From Romboutsia hominis (GTDB taxonomy: Bacteria > Bacillota > Clostridia > Peptostreptococcales > Peptostreptococcaceae), in contig NZ_LN650648.1 in NCBI RefSeq assembly GCF_900002575.1, forward strand, positions 2,705,565 to 2,769,564: DNA of 64,000 nucleotides, given 5' to 3'. A program made the translations under genes and the position numbers. The notes below the pieces were generated by a model. It saw only the letters and a list, made by a program, of their open reading frames with translations, was not told where the DNA came from and searched no databases. Positions 49,344 through 59,127 of this stretch are shown here, in pieces. Position 1 is the first letter of the stretch. Each line of letters starts with the position of its first letter.

Positions 49344-50600
49344 ACAGAATTCTCCATTTTCTTTTAGACTTAAGAAATCTGCATAACCTATATCAAATAT
49401 TCTGTTTTCTAAGTTTTCTATTTCTATCTTATTTTTAATTAAATAAGTTATAGTTCCTATATAAGATATATCACCTTGAGCAATAGCTCCATATATCATA
49501 TTATCTTTATATATAAATTTCTTGTAATTATTATTATCCTTTCTAATTGCAACTTTATATGATTCATCTATAGGTTCTACCATTCCAAGGGATACTGTCG
49601 CTATTCCCATAAAGTTCATACTATTTTTTGCTGCAAAACTATCATCTATTAATCTTTCTTTTCCGTACATATTATAGGCTGAGACTAAGCCTTGTTTTAC
49701 AGCTATTGGCCATATAGCATTTTTTCCTACTACATCTCCTGCCGCATATACGTCTTTTTGCGTAGTTTCACATTTGTCATTTATAACTATTCCTTTATCA
49801 TAAGATATGTTAGTGTTTTTTATAAAATCCGCATTTGGTCTAACTCCTGTAGCCACAACAACCATTTCACACTCAACTAAAGTACCATCTTCTAATGATA
49901 TACCCACTACATCATTATTGTCCTTTACTACGATTTCTTTTATAGATACACCTTGATATAATTTTGCTCCTTTTTTTACAAACTCATTTTCATATATTGA
50001 TGCACTATACTTATCTAATTGTTTATTAAGTATAAATTGACCTGTGTTTACTAAAGATACTTCAATATTTTTGTACTCTAACAACCCAACAAGAGCATCT
50101 ATTCCAACTAATCCAGCCCCTATAATGGCTACTTTATTTATTTTTTTAACTTTATCTTTTATATTATATGCATCTTCTATATTTCTTAATGGGTATACAT
50201 TGTTTGCTTCTCTTAAATTCTTTATTGGCGGTATAAATGCAGATGCACCAGTAGCTATTAGAAGTTTATTATATTCTATAGCTTGATTTTCTAATATTAC
50301 CTTTTTAGAATTTGTGTCTAAAGATTTAACACTTGTTCCTTTTACCCATATAATATTATTTTCTTTCATAAATTCTTCATCTACAAAGTTTATTTCCTCT
50401 ACAGTTCTATGGTTAGATATAACATGATGCAACATACAACGCGAATATGTTTTATCATCCTTTGATACTATTACTATGCTACCTTCTTTATCCAATTCTC
50501 TTAATGTTTTAGCTGCACTTATCCCTGCTGCACTTGCACCTAATATAACATAATCAATACTTTTTTTACTTCTAAATATGTTTAATATTTTATCTAACAT
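49332..50600 (-). CDS. FAD-dependent NAD(P)H oxidoreductase of the CODH operon
   Basis: A 422-residue flavoprotein of the pyridine nucleotide-disulfide oxidoreductase class I family. FAD binding is by YVILGASAAGISAAKTL and the YAAGDVV motif; NAD(P)H binding by IIGAGLVGIDALV. The C-terminal part is short and there is no redox-active CxxxxC, like NADH oxidase/rubredoxin-reductase members. It overlaps cooF by 7 bases and would move electrons between the CooF ferredoxin and NAD(P)+. Start ATG 50600 after AAGGGAGA; the upstream in-frame start at 50654 lies inside cooF. Confidence 0.87.
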   Translation of the reverse strand: MLDKILNIFRSKKSIDYVILGASAAGISAAKTLRELDKEGSIVIVSKDDKTYSRCMLHHVISNHRTVEEINFVDEEFMKENNIIWVKGTSVKSLDTNSKKVILENQAIEYNKLLIATGASAFIPPIKNLREANNVYPLRNIEDAYNIKDKVKKINKVAIIGAGLVGIDALVGLLEYKNIEVSLVNTGQFILNKQLDKYSASIYENEFVKKGAKLYQGVSIKEIVVKDNNDVVGISLEDGTLVECEMVVVATGVRPNADFIKNTNISYDKGIVINDKCETTQKDVYAAGDVVGKNAIWPIAVKQGLVSAYNMYGKERLIDDSFAAKNSMNFMGIATVSLGMVEPIDESYKVAIRKDNNNYKKFIYKDNMIYGAIAQGDISYIGTITYLIKNKIEIENLENRIFDIGYADFLSLKENGEFCYNI

Positions 50601-51046
50601 AATGATTCTCCCTTCTGTAGCTCTAGTGCTCCAGTTGGACAATTTGCTACACACTTAGGATTTTCTTCATTTATACATAAGTCACACTTTAATACAACTT
50701 GCTTTGTTTTATCGTCTACTTTTAAAACCCCGTAAGGACAAGACATTATACACATATAACATGACCCACATTTCTTTTCATCATAAGAAACTATTCCTGT
50801 CTTTTTATCTTTAACCATTGCTCCACTCATACAAGTTAGAACACATTCTGGCTCATCACAATGTCTGCATATAATTGGTACTGGTTTATTATCTTTATCT
50901 AATTCTATATGCCCTCTACTATCATTATCTATATCATCTAGATTAAGTGTATACATGTTGCTATTTTCACTGTGCTTTAACATACAAGCTAAAACACAAC
51001 TTTTACATCCAGTACATAATTCTTTATTAATTATAATTCTATGCAT
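50594..51046 (-). CDS. cooF: CooF-like iron-sulfur electron-transfer protein
   Basis: A 150-residue ferredoxin with four cysteine groups: CTGCKSCVLACM, CRHCDEPECVLTCMSGA, CGSCYMCIMSCPYG, and CDLCINEENPKCVANCPTGA. This is the CooF/HycB type that carries electrons away from CO dehydrogenase. It overlaps cooS by 8 bases and the FAD oxidoreductase gene by 7, so the three genes are one coupled unit. Confidence 0.92.
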   Translation of the reverse strand: MHRIIINKELCTGCKSCVLACMLKHSENSNMYTLNLDDIDNDSRGHIELDKDNKPVPIICRHCDEPECVLTCMSGAMVKDKKTGIVSYDEKKCGSCYMCIMSCPYGVLKVDDKTKQVVLKCDLCINEENPKCVANCPTGALELQKGESLC

Positions 51047-52940
51047 AAGATTCCACTTCCTTTAACCCAAGTTTTTGTCTTCTATCAATTATTATTTCTT
51101 CTAATTGCTCTGCTGACGATTTTGGGTCTGGATTAACTATAACGTGGCCTCCTGTTAAATCTTTTAATTTTTCTGTAAGCACTTCTGTTACTAGTTTTCC
51201 TCCTGTTATAAATGGTGGTAATGCTAAGTGAAGTGGTAATCCTAGTGCTAAACCAAATGCCCCATCAGCTAATGCTTGCTCCTCTAGCCATTGTGGTGCT
51301 GATAGTACAAGTGGTAATTGAGGTAAATCTATACCTAATTCTGCTGCTATTTCTGTAGCAACTATTTCTAATCTTCCTATTGCTAAACATGGTCCAAAGT
51401 TTAGTACTGGTGGTATTCCTAAAGACTTACAAACTTCTTTTAAGTTATCCCCTGCTAATTCTTCTGCCCCTGGAGACATAAGCCCTACATTTTCAAGCCC
51501 TCCTGTTGAACATCCAGCAGAAAGAACTATTATATCTCTCTTAATTAATTCTTTAGTTAATTCAACTGTATTTATATCGTGTCCACCAGCAGTCATATTT
51601 GAGCATCCAACTACAGCAGCTATACCTTTAATTTTTCCTTCTGCAATTAAGTTTATTAATGGTTTCCATGAATCTCCTAAGAATGCTTTTAAGTTCTTTT
51701 CACTTACTCCTGTTAAAGATTTTTCGTATCCATGGTCACTTGGTATATCTATTTCTACTACATTTCTTCTTTCTTTATATGCTTCTAATGCTTTATTTAT
51801 TAGACTTTCGCTTATAGATTCTATATTCTCTCTATCAAATGGTATATACTCTGCATTTGATTTCTTAGCTACATCATCTAAGCAAACCATCTTAACTTTA
51901 TATTTATCTGCTATTGGCTCAAGTCCTGGTATTGTACAGTTAAATTCTGATAGTACCATGTCTATAGCACCTGTTGAAAGTACAGCCTCACTAGTGAAGT
52001 TATTTCCTGTATGACCCACAAATACCTCTTGGTAATGTTCTCCTCTTAACTGTAAATCTTGACCTACACAAGTACATCCAACTAATTTAAACCCTTTAGC
52101 TCCTACCGATTTTGCTAATTCTACTACATCGTTGTCTTTTAATCTATCTTGGAAATGAGAAAATACTGAATGTTGATGTCCTGTTATCATTATATTTATA
52201 TAATCTTTATCTATAACATTAAATCCTACTGGAGCCATTCTTATAACTGGCTCTCCTAACATAACATCATTTAAAAGGTTAGTTAATGTAAGACCATATA
52301 AGCCTGTTGATATACCTAAATTTAAGCAATTAACCAACATATCTACTGGATCACTATTTAAGTTTGTAGATGATTTTACTATTGCATCAAAGACTTCTGA
52401 CTTAGCTCCACCTGGCATTATTCCTAGCTCTTTCCATTTATCTACTCTTGGTCCATATGCTACCTTTTCAACTAATTCCATTTTCTCGTATCTTGGCTTA
52501 TATAAGTCATTTAACACCTTATTGGCTATATCTATACATTTTTGATGATTATCTTTAGATTCTACTCCAAACATTTCAGCTAAATTATTTAGTGCATTTA
52601 ATCCCTTTATATTCCCTTTTTTCTCTCCTAAATCCTTTAGATTTCTAGCTGTAGTTTCTACTACATGTAAATAACAAGCGGAACCTGATGCAACTGCTCT
52701 TAAAAAGTTTCTAGCTACTATGGTATCTGCATCTGCTCCACATATACCTCTTGGTGATTTTGGTGTTATTCTACATGGACCATTTGAACATAGTCTACAA
52801 CACACTCCTTGAAGCCCAAATCCACATTTAATTTTTTGATCTTCTGTTCTATGGAATGATGTTTCTACATCCTTTGAAGCTATAAAGCTTTCTAACCTCT
52901 TATCAGCACTTTCACACATTCTACAAGTATTACAAGACAT
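51039..52940 (-). CDS. cooS: Anaerobic CO dehydrogenase (CooS), divergent active-site lysine
   Basis: A 633-residue Ni-Fe-S CO dehydrogenase. N-terminal cysteines (C39, CCRLCSNGPCR) match the D and B cluster ligands. All C-cluster ligands are present: H255 in GHQHSV, C291 in CTCVGQD, C335 in EFNCTIPG, C446 in VGCSNMT, C477 in SAGCSTGG and C518 in FGPCLAI. However the conserved Lys of the motif I remember as SAPEWxxEKA is Gln here (Q555 in SAPQWLEEQA), and the usual HxxHG proton-path stretch reads ACYLH. So it is a divergent CODH whose CO activity is doubtful. First gene of the cooS-cooF-oxidoreductase operon. Confidence 0.88.
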   Translation of the reverse strand: MSCNTCRMCESADKRLESFIASKDVETSFHRTEDQKIKCGFGLQGVCCRLCSNGPCRITPKSPRGICGADADTIVARNFLRAVASGSACYLHVVETTARNLKDLGEKKGNIKGLNALNNLAEMFGVESKDNHQKCIDIANKVLNDLYKPRYEKMELVEKVAYGPRVDKWKELGIMPGGAKSEVFDAIVKSSTNLNSDPVDMLVNCLNLGISTGLYGLTLTNLLNDVMLGEPVIRMAPVGFNVIDKDYINIMITGHQHSVFSHFQDRLKDNDVVELAKSVGAKGFKLVGCTCVGQDLQLRGEHYQEVFVGHTGNNFTSEAVLSTGAIDMVLSEFNCTIPGLEPIADKYKVKMVCLDDVAKKSNAEYIPFDRENIESISESLINKALEAYKERRNVVEIDIPSDHGYEKSLTGVSEKNLKAFLGDSWKPLINLIAEGKIKGIAAVVGCSNMTAGGHDINTVELTKELIKRDIIVLSAGCSTGGLENVGLMSPGAEELAGDNLKEVCKSLGIPPVLNFGPCLAIGRLEIVATEIAAELGIDLPQLPLVLSAPQWLEEQALADGAFGLALGLPLHLALPPFITGGKLVTEVLTEKLKDLTGGHVIVNPDPKSSAEQLEEIIIDRRQKLGLKEVESYA

Positions 52941-53284
52941 AATATTTCCCCCTTAATATTATTTATTAGATTTTAATTTGGATGAAAATTTAGTTAGAAT
53001 TGAATTGATTTGACCTTGATGACTTGATTGATTTTTTTTTAACTATAATTTTATATTCAATATTTACCATAAAAATTTTAATCTTAAACATATTTTTTAA
53101 ATTTTTCTTGTCTTAATTATAAAACTTTTTTTATATATATTTATTTTTTATAATGATTAATCTGTTCATTATATAATTAAATATTATTTTTTGTTAGTCT
53201 ATACCCATTTTATTTTATATTAATCTGTCATTTTATTAATATTCTTGTAAAATTTTTTTCTTTGTTATGTTGGAATTTTTTTGT

Positions 53285-53290
53285 TATAAT
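53285..53290 (+). promoter_or_regulatory. Extended -10 promoter of the ferredoxin gene
   Basis: TATAAT preceded by TG-T, an extended -10, about 43 bases before the ferredoxin start codon; the -35 is poor (TTTGTT). The rest of 52941-53280 is AT-rich divergent spacer with tandem TTGA-like repeats near 52995-53030 and no gene that I can support. Confidence 0.6.
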
Positions 53291-53332
53291 ATTAATGAAT
53301 ACATAATAAAAAAATCAAGGGAGGATTTTGTG

Positions 53333-53503
53333 ATGGCTTACATGATAAATGATGCTTGCATAAGCTGTGGTGCTTGTGCTGCTGAATGTCCAGTTGAATG
53401 TATATCTGCAGGAGATGACAAATACGTTATAGATGCAGATACTTGTGTTGAATGTGGTGCTTGTGCTGGAGTATGTCCAGTTGATGCTCCTCAACCAGAG
53501 TAA
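53333..53503 (+). CDS. 2[4Fe-4S] clostridial-type ferredoxin
   Basis: A 56-residue ferredoxin with two cluster motifs, CISCGACAAECP and CVECGACAGVCP. It is the standard low-potential electron carrier of anaerobes. The start ATG 53333 follows AAGGGAGG; an in-frame start at 53267 adds an unlikely hydrophobic tail and has no site. It lies divergent from cooS, which suggests a shared redox role, and is convergent with rex. Confidence 0.95.
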   Translation: MAYMINDACISCGACAAECPVECISAGDDKYVIDADTCVECGACAGVCPVDAPQPE

Positions 53504-53513
53504 TCTAATATAC

Positions 53514-53547
53514 AAAAACTACCATACATATGTATGGTAGTTTTTTA
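53514..53547. terminator. Bidirectional terminator
   Basis: A perfect palindrome (AAAAACTACCATACAT / ATGTATGGTAGTTTTT) between the ferredoxin gene and the convergent rex. Confidence 0.92.
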
Positions 53548-53550
53548 TTT

Positions 53551-54189
53551 TTATAATTCTTCTTCACTTTCTTTCATTAAGTATGATAGAGTGAATAAGC
53601 TTTCTGTTAAATTTACGTTCTCAACTATAACATCCTTTGGTACTTCTAAATCTATAGGTGCGAAGTTCCATATTCCTTTTATACCAACACTAACTAATCT
53701 ATTGACTGTGTCTTGCGCTCCGTTCTTTGGTATACATAGTATAGCAATATCTATATTATGTTCCTCAACATATTTCTCTATCTCCTCTGAATCTAGTACT
53801 TCAAAGTCTCTTATTTTTAACCCTATCATTTTGGGATTTGCATCAAATAATGCTTTAACTTCAAATCCAGCTTTTCTAAATCCAGAATAGTTAGCTATTG
53901 CTTGACCTAAATTTCCTGCCCCTATTAGTATTGCATTATACTTTCTATCTAGCCCCAAAATTTTTCCGATTTCATTATGAAGTGCTTCTACATTATATCC
54001 ATAACCTTGTTGGCCAAAACCACCAAAATTATTTAAATCTTGTCTTATTTGAGATGCTGTAAAACCGATAATCTCACTTAATTCCTTAGATGATATTCTA
54101 TGTATATCCTTATCTAATAACTCTCCTAAGTATCTATGATATTTCGGTAATCTTCTTATAACTGCCATCGATATATTCTTAGAACCCAT
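53551..54189 (-). CDS. rex: Redox-sensing repressor Rex
   Basis: A 212-residue DNA-binding protein that senses NADH/NAD+. N-terminal winged helix (about 1-75: VIRRLPKYHRYLGELLD, FTASQIRQDLNNFGGFGQQG) and a Rossmann domain (about 76-205: AILIGAGNLGQAIANY) are both classic Rex. It lifts repression of fermentation and electron-transfer genes when NADH rises. Start ATG 54189 after CAGGAGGTG; an in-frame 54216 start is rejected. I found no clear Rex box inside the window. Confidence 0.96.
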   Translation of the reverse strand: MGSKNISMAVIRRLPKYHRYLGELLDKDIHRISSKELSEIIGFTASQIRQDLNNFGGFGQQGYGYNVEALHNEIGKILGLDRKYNAILIGAGNLGQAIANYSGFRKAGFEVKALFDANPKMIGLKIRDFEVLDSEEIEKYVEEHNIDIAILCIPKNGAQDTVNRLVSVGIKGIWNFAPIDLEVPKDVIVENVNLTESLFTLSYLMKESEEEL

Positions 54190-54308
54190 TTTTTTCACCT
54201 CCTGTAAATATGACATAATTATCTATATTTTTAAAACATAGTTTAATATCCTTGATTATATTATATCAAAACATTATAATTTTAGGTAGTTCAAGGAGGT
54301 ATAAATTT

Positions 54309-56222
54309 ATGATCGTTTTGTCGTGTAATAACTTAAATAAAAGTTTTGGAATAGATTCTATATTAGAAAATGTAAGTTTTACTGTTAATGAAGGTGATAA
54401 AATAGGGATAGTTGGTGTAAATGGTACGGGTAAAACTACTCTATTTAAAGTTATCTCTGGGATATATGGTTATGATAGTGGAGATATATATACGTCTAAA
54501 GATTGTGAAATAGGATACTTAGAACAACATACCAATTTCCACTCAAACAACACTATTTTAGAAGAAGTTTTAGAAGTATTTAAAGACTTAATAGAAATGG
54601 AAAACTACTTAAGAAACTTAGAGGTTAAAATAGCTGAAGAAAGTGCAAATCCTAACTCAAATAAACTTGAAAAAATAATGGACGAATACTCTCACAAATT
54701 AGAAAAGTTCTCTGATATGAATGGTTACGGATATAAATCTGAGGCAAAAGGTGTTTTAAAAGGATTAGGGTTTAGCGATGACGATATGAACAAACCTATC
54801 GACGTACTTTCTGGAGGTGAAAAAACTAGAGTACTTCTAGGTAAACTACTTCTTAGAAAACCTACCCTACTTCTATTAGACGAACCTACTAACCACCTAG
54901 ATGCAGAAGCAATAGAATGGCTTGAAGTTTTCTTAAAACAATATAAAGGTACAGTAATTTTAATATCACATGATAGATATTTCCTAGACCAAGTTGTTAA
55001 TAGAGTATTTGAGATACATAATAAGAGATTAAAATCTTATAATGGAAATTACTCTGATTTCGTAAAAGCTTCTATTGTAGAAAAAGAAATAGAACAAAAG
55101 AAGTATGAAGACCAGCAAAAGGAAATAAAGAAACAAGAAGAATCTATAGAAAGATTAAAAGCATATGGCAGAGAAAAGCATGTAAAAAGAGCTAGAAGTA
55201 AAGAAAAAATGCTTGCTAAAGTCGATGTGTTAGATAAGCCTGATGGTGAAAGAAAGAGAGCTAGAATAGAATTTAATCCATCTGTTACTAGTGGTAATGA
55301 TGTTCTCCAATTAAGAGATATCTCTATGGGTTATGGTGAAAAAATATTATTTAAAGATATAAACCTTGATATATACAGGGGAGAAAAGGTGGCTCTTATA
55401 GGTGCTAATGGTATCGGTAAATCTACTCTATTTAAAATAATTATGAATGAGTTAACTCCTTTTTCTGGAGATGTTAAGTTTGGTACTAATGTTAATGTAT
55501 CTTATTTCCACCAGGAGCAAAAAACTCTTAATTTAGAAAATACTATTATAGATGAGATATGGAATGATAATACTCACCTGACTCAAACTACTCTTAGAAG
55601 TATGCTTGGAGCCTTTTTATTTGAAGGTGAAGATGTGTTTAAAAAGATTTCAACATTAAGTGGTGGAGAAAGAGCTAGAGTTGCTATACTTAAATTAATT
55701 CTTTCAAAAGCTAATTTTCTTCTTCTTGATGAGCCTACTAACCACTTAGATATAGATTCTAAAGAAGTTCTTGAAGAAGCTTTATGTGGATATACGGGTA
55801 CAGTGTTTACAATATCTCATGATAGATATTTCCTAAATACTGTTGTAGATAAAATATTAGTTTTAGATGAAACTGGTATAACTGAATACCTTGGTAACTA
55901 TGACTACTATTTAGAAAAGAAAAAACAGGTTCAAGAAATGAGTAACAATGTTGAGGTTGTAGAGAAAACTAAAACACAACTAAAAGATGAAAAACGTAAA
56001 GAGAGAGAACAAAGAGAAATAGAAAAGAAAAATAGAATTAAAAGACAAAATATAGAAAAAGAAATAGAAGAAACTGAATCTGAAATAGAAGAACTGGATG
56101 TATTACTATGTCAAGAGGAAGTCTATTCTAATCCTGATAAATCAAGAGAAGTTAGTCAAAAAAAATCATCTCTTGAAGATAAATTATCTACCTTATATGA
56201 AGAGTGGGAATTATTTATGTAG
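54309..56222 (+). CDS. ABC-F family ribosomal ATPase (Uup/YdiF-like)
   Basis: A 637-residue protein with two ABC domains and no membrane part. Walker A motifs are GVNGTGKTT and GANGIGKST, signatures LSGGEKTRVLLG and LSGGERARVAILK, and Walker B LLLLDEPTNHLD and LLLDEPTNHLDID. An acidic-basic P-site tip linker lies between (about 240-320), and a charged coiled-coil tail (about 540-637) marks the Uup-like branch. These act on ribosomes. The start is ATG 54309, after AAGGAGG. Antibiotic resistance cannot be inferred. Confidence 0.93.
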   Translation: MIVLSCNNLNKSFGIDSILENVSFTVNEGDKIGIVGVNGTGKTTLFKVISGIYGYDSGDIYTSKDCEIGYLEQHTNFHSNNTILEEVLEVFKDLIEMENYLRNLEVKIAEESANPNSNKLEKIMDEYSHKLEKFSDMNGYGYKSEAKGVLKGLGFSDDDMNKPIDVLSGGEKTRVLLGKLLLRKPTLLLLDEPTNHLDAEAIEWLEVFLKQYKGTVILISHDRYFLDQVVNRVFEIHNKRLKSYNGNYSDFVKASIVEKEIEQKKYEDQQKEIKKQEESIERLKAYGREKHVKRARSKEKMLAKVDVLDKPDGERKRARIEFNPSVTSGNDVLQLRDISMGYGEKILFKDINLDIYRGEKVALIGANGIGKSTLFKIIMNELTPFSGDVKFGTNVNVSYFHQEQKTLNLENTIIDEIWNDNTHLTQTTLRSMLGAFLFEGEDVFKKISTLSGGERARVAILKLILSKANFLLLDEPTNHLDIDSKEVLEEALCGYTGTVFTISHDRYFLNTVVDKILVLDETGITEYLGNYDYYLEKKKQVQEMSNNVEVVEKTKTQLKDEKRKEREQREIEKKNRIKRQNIEKEIEETESEIEELDVLLCQEEVYSNPDKSREVSQKKSSLEDKLSTLYEEWELFM

Positions 56223-56248
56223 AAGCCATTTACAGGCTTCTTTTTTTG
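56221..56248 (+). terminator. Terminator after the ABC-F gene
   Basis: AGAAGCC / GGCTTCT stem with a seven-base loop and a run of seven T. Confidence 0.85.
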
Positions 56249-56384
56249 TGGGTAATTCTATAAGATAATATTATAATATAAAATATTTTTAATTTAAATT
56301 TCTATTATTTATATAGTTACACACGTACTTTATTATGATATTATTTAACAAGATGATTTTAAAATTAAATAAAGGGGTGATATT

Positions 56385-57761
56385 TTGCAAGGATTATTTT
56401 CTTTAAGTGATGATAATAAGATGTTCTATAAGGTACTTGTATCTTTATGCATTCCAATAATAATACAACAACTTATATCAACATCAGTAAATGTAATAGA
56501 TACTATGATGATAAGTAGTTTGGGCGAAACATCAGTAGCTTCTATCGGTGTTGCAAACCAGTTCTTTTTCTTATTTAGTATGTCTCTATCAGGTATTACT
56601 GGTGGTGCTGGAATATTTATTTCTCAGTTCTTTGGAAAAGGTGATACAACTAATATTCGTAAGGTAACAGGATTTACTATTATACTAGCAGTTTTACTTA
56701 GTCTAGTATTTTTTATACCAGCATTAATCATACCAACCGAAATTATTCATATATTTTCATATGACCCTGAAGTAATAAGACAATGCACAGAATACTTTAG
56801 TATAGTTGTATTTTGTTATCCTCTTATTGCTATGAGTAGTGTTTTTAGTGTAGGCTCAAGAGGAATTAGAAATCCTAAGCTAGGTATGATTTGTAGCTCA
56901 GTTGCGTTAATTGTTAATATAATTCTTAATTATGGCCTTATATTCGGTAATTTAGGGATGCCTATGTTAGGTGTTAAAGGTGCTGCACTTGCTACGGTTA
57001 TAGCTAGAATAGTTGAATTTTCTTTACTAATTGGATATGTATACTTCTTTAAAAAAGATTATACTTTAAAGTTTGGTATAAAAGAATTAAAACTTATTGA
57101 TAAAGAGTTTTCTTCATCATTTTTAAAAACTAGTTTTCCAATCTTCTTAAATGATACTGCATGGGCAATTGGTACAGTATTGTATTCAGTTGCGTACTCA
57201 AAAGCTGGTACTTCTGCCATAGCTGCTAGCCAAATAGCAACAAGTACAGGTAACTTCTTTATAATGACAGCTGTATGTATAGCTATAGGAGCATCTATAA
57301 TGTTGGGTAATGAACTTGGTGCAGATAATATAGATAGAGCTATCTCTTATGCTAAAAAGTTCTCTGCTCTTGTATTTATTACAGGTCTAATTTTTGGAGG
57401 GTTGCTAATATTAAATATTCCTCTATTATTGAATATATTTAGTGTTACACCAAATTTAGCTCCGGATATAACTAAGATATTTATTATAATGGGTATTTTA
57501 ATGGCTCTTAAATCATTTAATACATTAATAATAATAGGTGTTTTAAGAAGTGGTGGAGATACTAGATATGCCTTATTTTTAGAGCTTGGATGTATGTGGT
57601 TAGTATCAATTCCATTAACATTTATAGCAGCATTTAAAGGTGCTCCTATTTATGTATTAGTACTATTAACTTACAGTGAAGAGCTAGTTAAGTTTATTTT
57701 TGGTGTTCCAAGAGCATTATCTAAAAAATGGGCTGCAAATATAGTAAAAGAAATGAATTAA
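56385..57761 (+). CDS. MATE family efflux transporter (second)
   Basis: A 458-residue protein with 12 membrane segments in two halves (VNVIDTMMISSLGETSVASIG first; NDTAWAIGTVLYSVAYSKAG in the second). It is distantly related to the MATE at 7401-8771 and would export cationic compounds with Na+ or H+. The start is TTG at 56385, five bases after AAGGGGTGAT. It is monocistronic. Substrate unknown. Confidence 0.88.
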   Translation: MQGLFSLSDDNKMFYKVLVSLCIPIIIQQLISTSVNVIDTMMISSLGETSVASIGVANQFFFLFSMSLSGITGGAGIFISQFFGKGDTTNIRKVTGFTIILAVLLSLVFFIPALIIPTEIIHIFSYDPEVIRQCTEYFSIVVFCYPLIAMSSVFSVGSRGIRNPKLGMICSSVALIVNIILNYGLIFGNLGMPMLGVKGAALATVIARIVEFSLLIGYVYFFKKDYTLKFGIKELKLIDKEFSSSFLKTSFPIFLNDTAWAIGTVLYSVAYSKAGTSAIAASQIATSTGNFFIMTAVCIAIGASIMLGNELGADNIDRAISYAKKFSALVFITGLIFGGLLILNIPLLLNIFSVTPNLAPDITKIFIIMGILMALKSFNTLIIIGVLRSGGDTRYALFLELGCMWLVSIPLTFIAAFKGAPIYVLVLLTYSEELVKFIFGVPRALSKKWAANIVKEMN

Positions 57762-57768
57762 TTAAAAG

Positions 57769-57800
57769 AATAACTCTGAGAAATTTCTCAGAGTTATTTT
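57769..57800. terminator. Bidirectional terminator
   Basis: A 15-bp perfect palindrome (AATAACTCTGAGAAA / TTTCTCAGAGTTATT) between the MATE gene and the convergent small membrane gene. Confidence 0.9.
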
Positions 57801-57803
57801 TTA

Positions 57804-58076
57804 TCACATTGTACCTATAAATGCACTAAAAATATATATCACTAAAAATAATGTACTTATAATCCATAAGCCTATAGATATTTTTTTATTTTCTTCATAA
57901 TAAATATATGATGCTATAAATCCAGAAACTATAGCTCCTGAACATAAAAAGTCTATTATTGATGTAGCTAATGAGCTTGCTAATATAGCATATAAATCTA
58001 TTATTGATGTAAATACTAATAAAAACATAATTTGAAATATCACTGCTACAATTAATAGTACATTTGATTTTTTCAT
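57804..58076 (-). CDS. Small three-span membrane protein
   Basis: A 90-residue hydrophobic protein with three membrane segments (about 5-25, 38-60 and 68-88) and a single polar loop (YYEENKKIS). I do not recognise the family. It follows tsaD by 32 bases on the same strand with an AAGGGGA site, so it is likely the end of the tsaEB-rimI-tsaD transcript. Confidence 0.6.
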   Translation of the reverse strand: MKKSNVLLIVAVIFQIMFLLVFTSIIDLYAILASSLATSIIDFLCSGAIVSGFIASYIYYEENKKISIGLWIISTLFLVIYIFSAFIGTM

Positions 58077-58108
58077 AATTTCCCCTTATAATTTACAATT
58101 TATTGTAT

Positions 58109-59125
58109 TTACCTCTGTCCAATTTTTAGATTTGGAACAGCATTTAAACTCATATCATCTATTATTCCATTTATATAATTATAATATCCTGCACAACCTA
58201 TCATAGCTGCATTATCTGTACATAAATCTACTGGTGGATATTTTATATCTATATTATTTTCTTTTCCTAATTCTGTTATTTTTTCTCTAAGTGCTGAGTT
58301 GCAAGCAACCCCTCCTGCTAAAGCAATTGTATTGTATCCTTTTTCCTTAGCTGCTTTTATTGCCTTTTGAGATAATACTTCTACAACAGCTTCTTGGAAA
58401 GATGCGCATACATCTTCTACTACTATTTCTTCTTTTTTCATCTTTTTAGCATTTAGATAATTTAATACAGCAGATTTTAATCCACTAAAACTAAAATCAT
58501 AACCTTCATCTAAATAAGCTCTAGGAAAATCTATTGCATTTTTATTTCCTTGCTTAGCTAACTTATCTACTATAGGTCCTCCTGGGTATCCTAATCCCAT
58601 AGCTCTCGCTATTTTGTCAAAAGCTTCTCCAGATGCATCATCTCTTGTTCTTCCAAGTATCTCATATTTTCCATAGTCCTTAACTTCTACTAAATGAGTA
58701 TGTCCACCAGAAACTATTAAAGTTATAAATGGTGGCTTTAAATCCTTATGAGCTATATAGTTTGCACTAACATGCCCTTCTATATGATTTACCCCTACAA
58801 GTGGTTTATTTAAACAAAATGCTAATGATTTTGCATAAGATAATCCAACAAGTAAAGCACCAACTAAGCCTGGTCCATAAGTTACTGCTATATGATCTAT
58901 ATCCTTTAATTCTATTTTAGCTTCATCTAAAGCTTCTTGTAATACTCCATCTATATTTTCTATATGCTTTCTTGATGCAACCTCAGGAACTACTCCACCG
59001 AATTTTTTATGTAAATCTATTTGAGTTGAAACTATGTTTGTCAAAACTTCTCTACCATTTTTTAAAATAGCTATAGAAGTTTCATCACAACTACTCTCTA
59101 CTGATAATGTTATTATATCTTTCAT
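58109..59125 (-). CDS. tsaD: tRNA threonylcarbamoyl transferase TsaD
   Basis: A 338-residue enzyme moving the threonylcarbamoyl group to A37 of ANN-decoding tRNAs, giving t6A. The metal site is [14 protein letters not shown] and the ATP-fold has VSGGHTHLV and [13 protein letters not shown]. It starts two bases after rimI ends. Works with TsaB and TsaE, both encoded just upstream. Confidence 0.97.
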   Translation of the reverse strand: MKDIITLSVESSCDETSIAILKNGREVLTNIVSTQIDLHKKFGGVVPEVASRKHIENIDGVLQEALDEAKIELKDIDHIAVTYGPGLVGALLVGLSYAKSLAFCLNKPLVGVNHIEGHVSANYIAHKDLKPPFITLIVSGGHTHLVEVKDYGKYEILGRTRDDASGEAFDKIARAMGLGYPGGPIVDKLAKQGNKNAIDFPRAYLDEGYDFSFSGLKSAVLNYLNAKKMKKEEIVVEDVCASFQEAVVEVLSQKAIKAAKEKGYNTIALAGGVACNSALREKITELGKENNIDIKYPPVDLCTDNAAMIGCAGYYNYINGIIDDMSLNAVPNLKIGQR

Positions 59126-59127
59126 TA

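Noticed and set aside
52941-53332. Rex operator between cooS and the ferredoxin gene
   Set aside because: No TTGTTAANNNNTTAACAA-like palindrome is present, despite rex being adjacent.
54309-56222. Antibiotic-resistance ABC-F
   Set aside because: The long coiled-coil tail is of the housekeeping Uup/YdiF kind; nothing in the sequence supports a resistance class.
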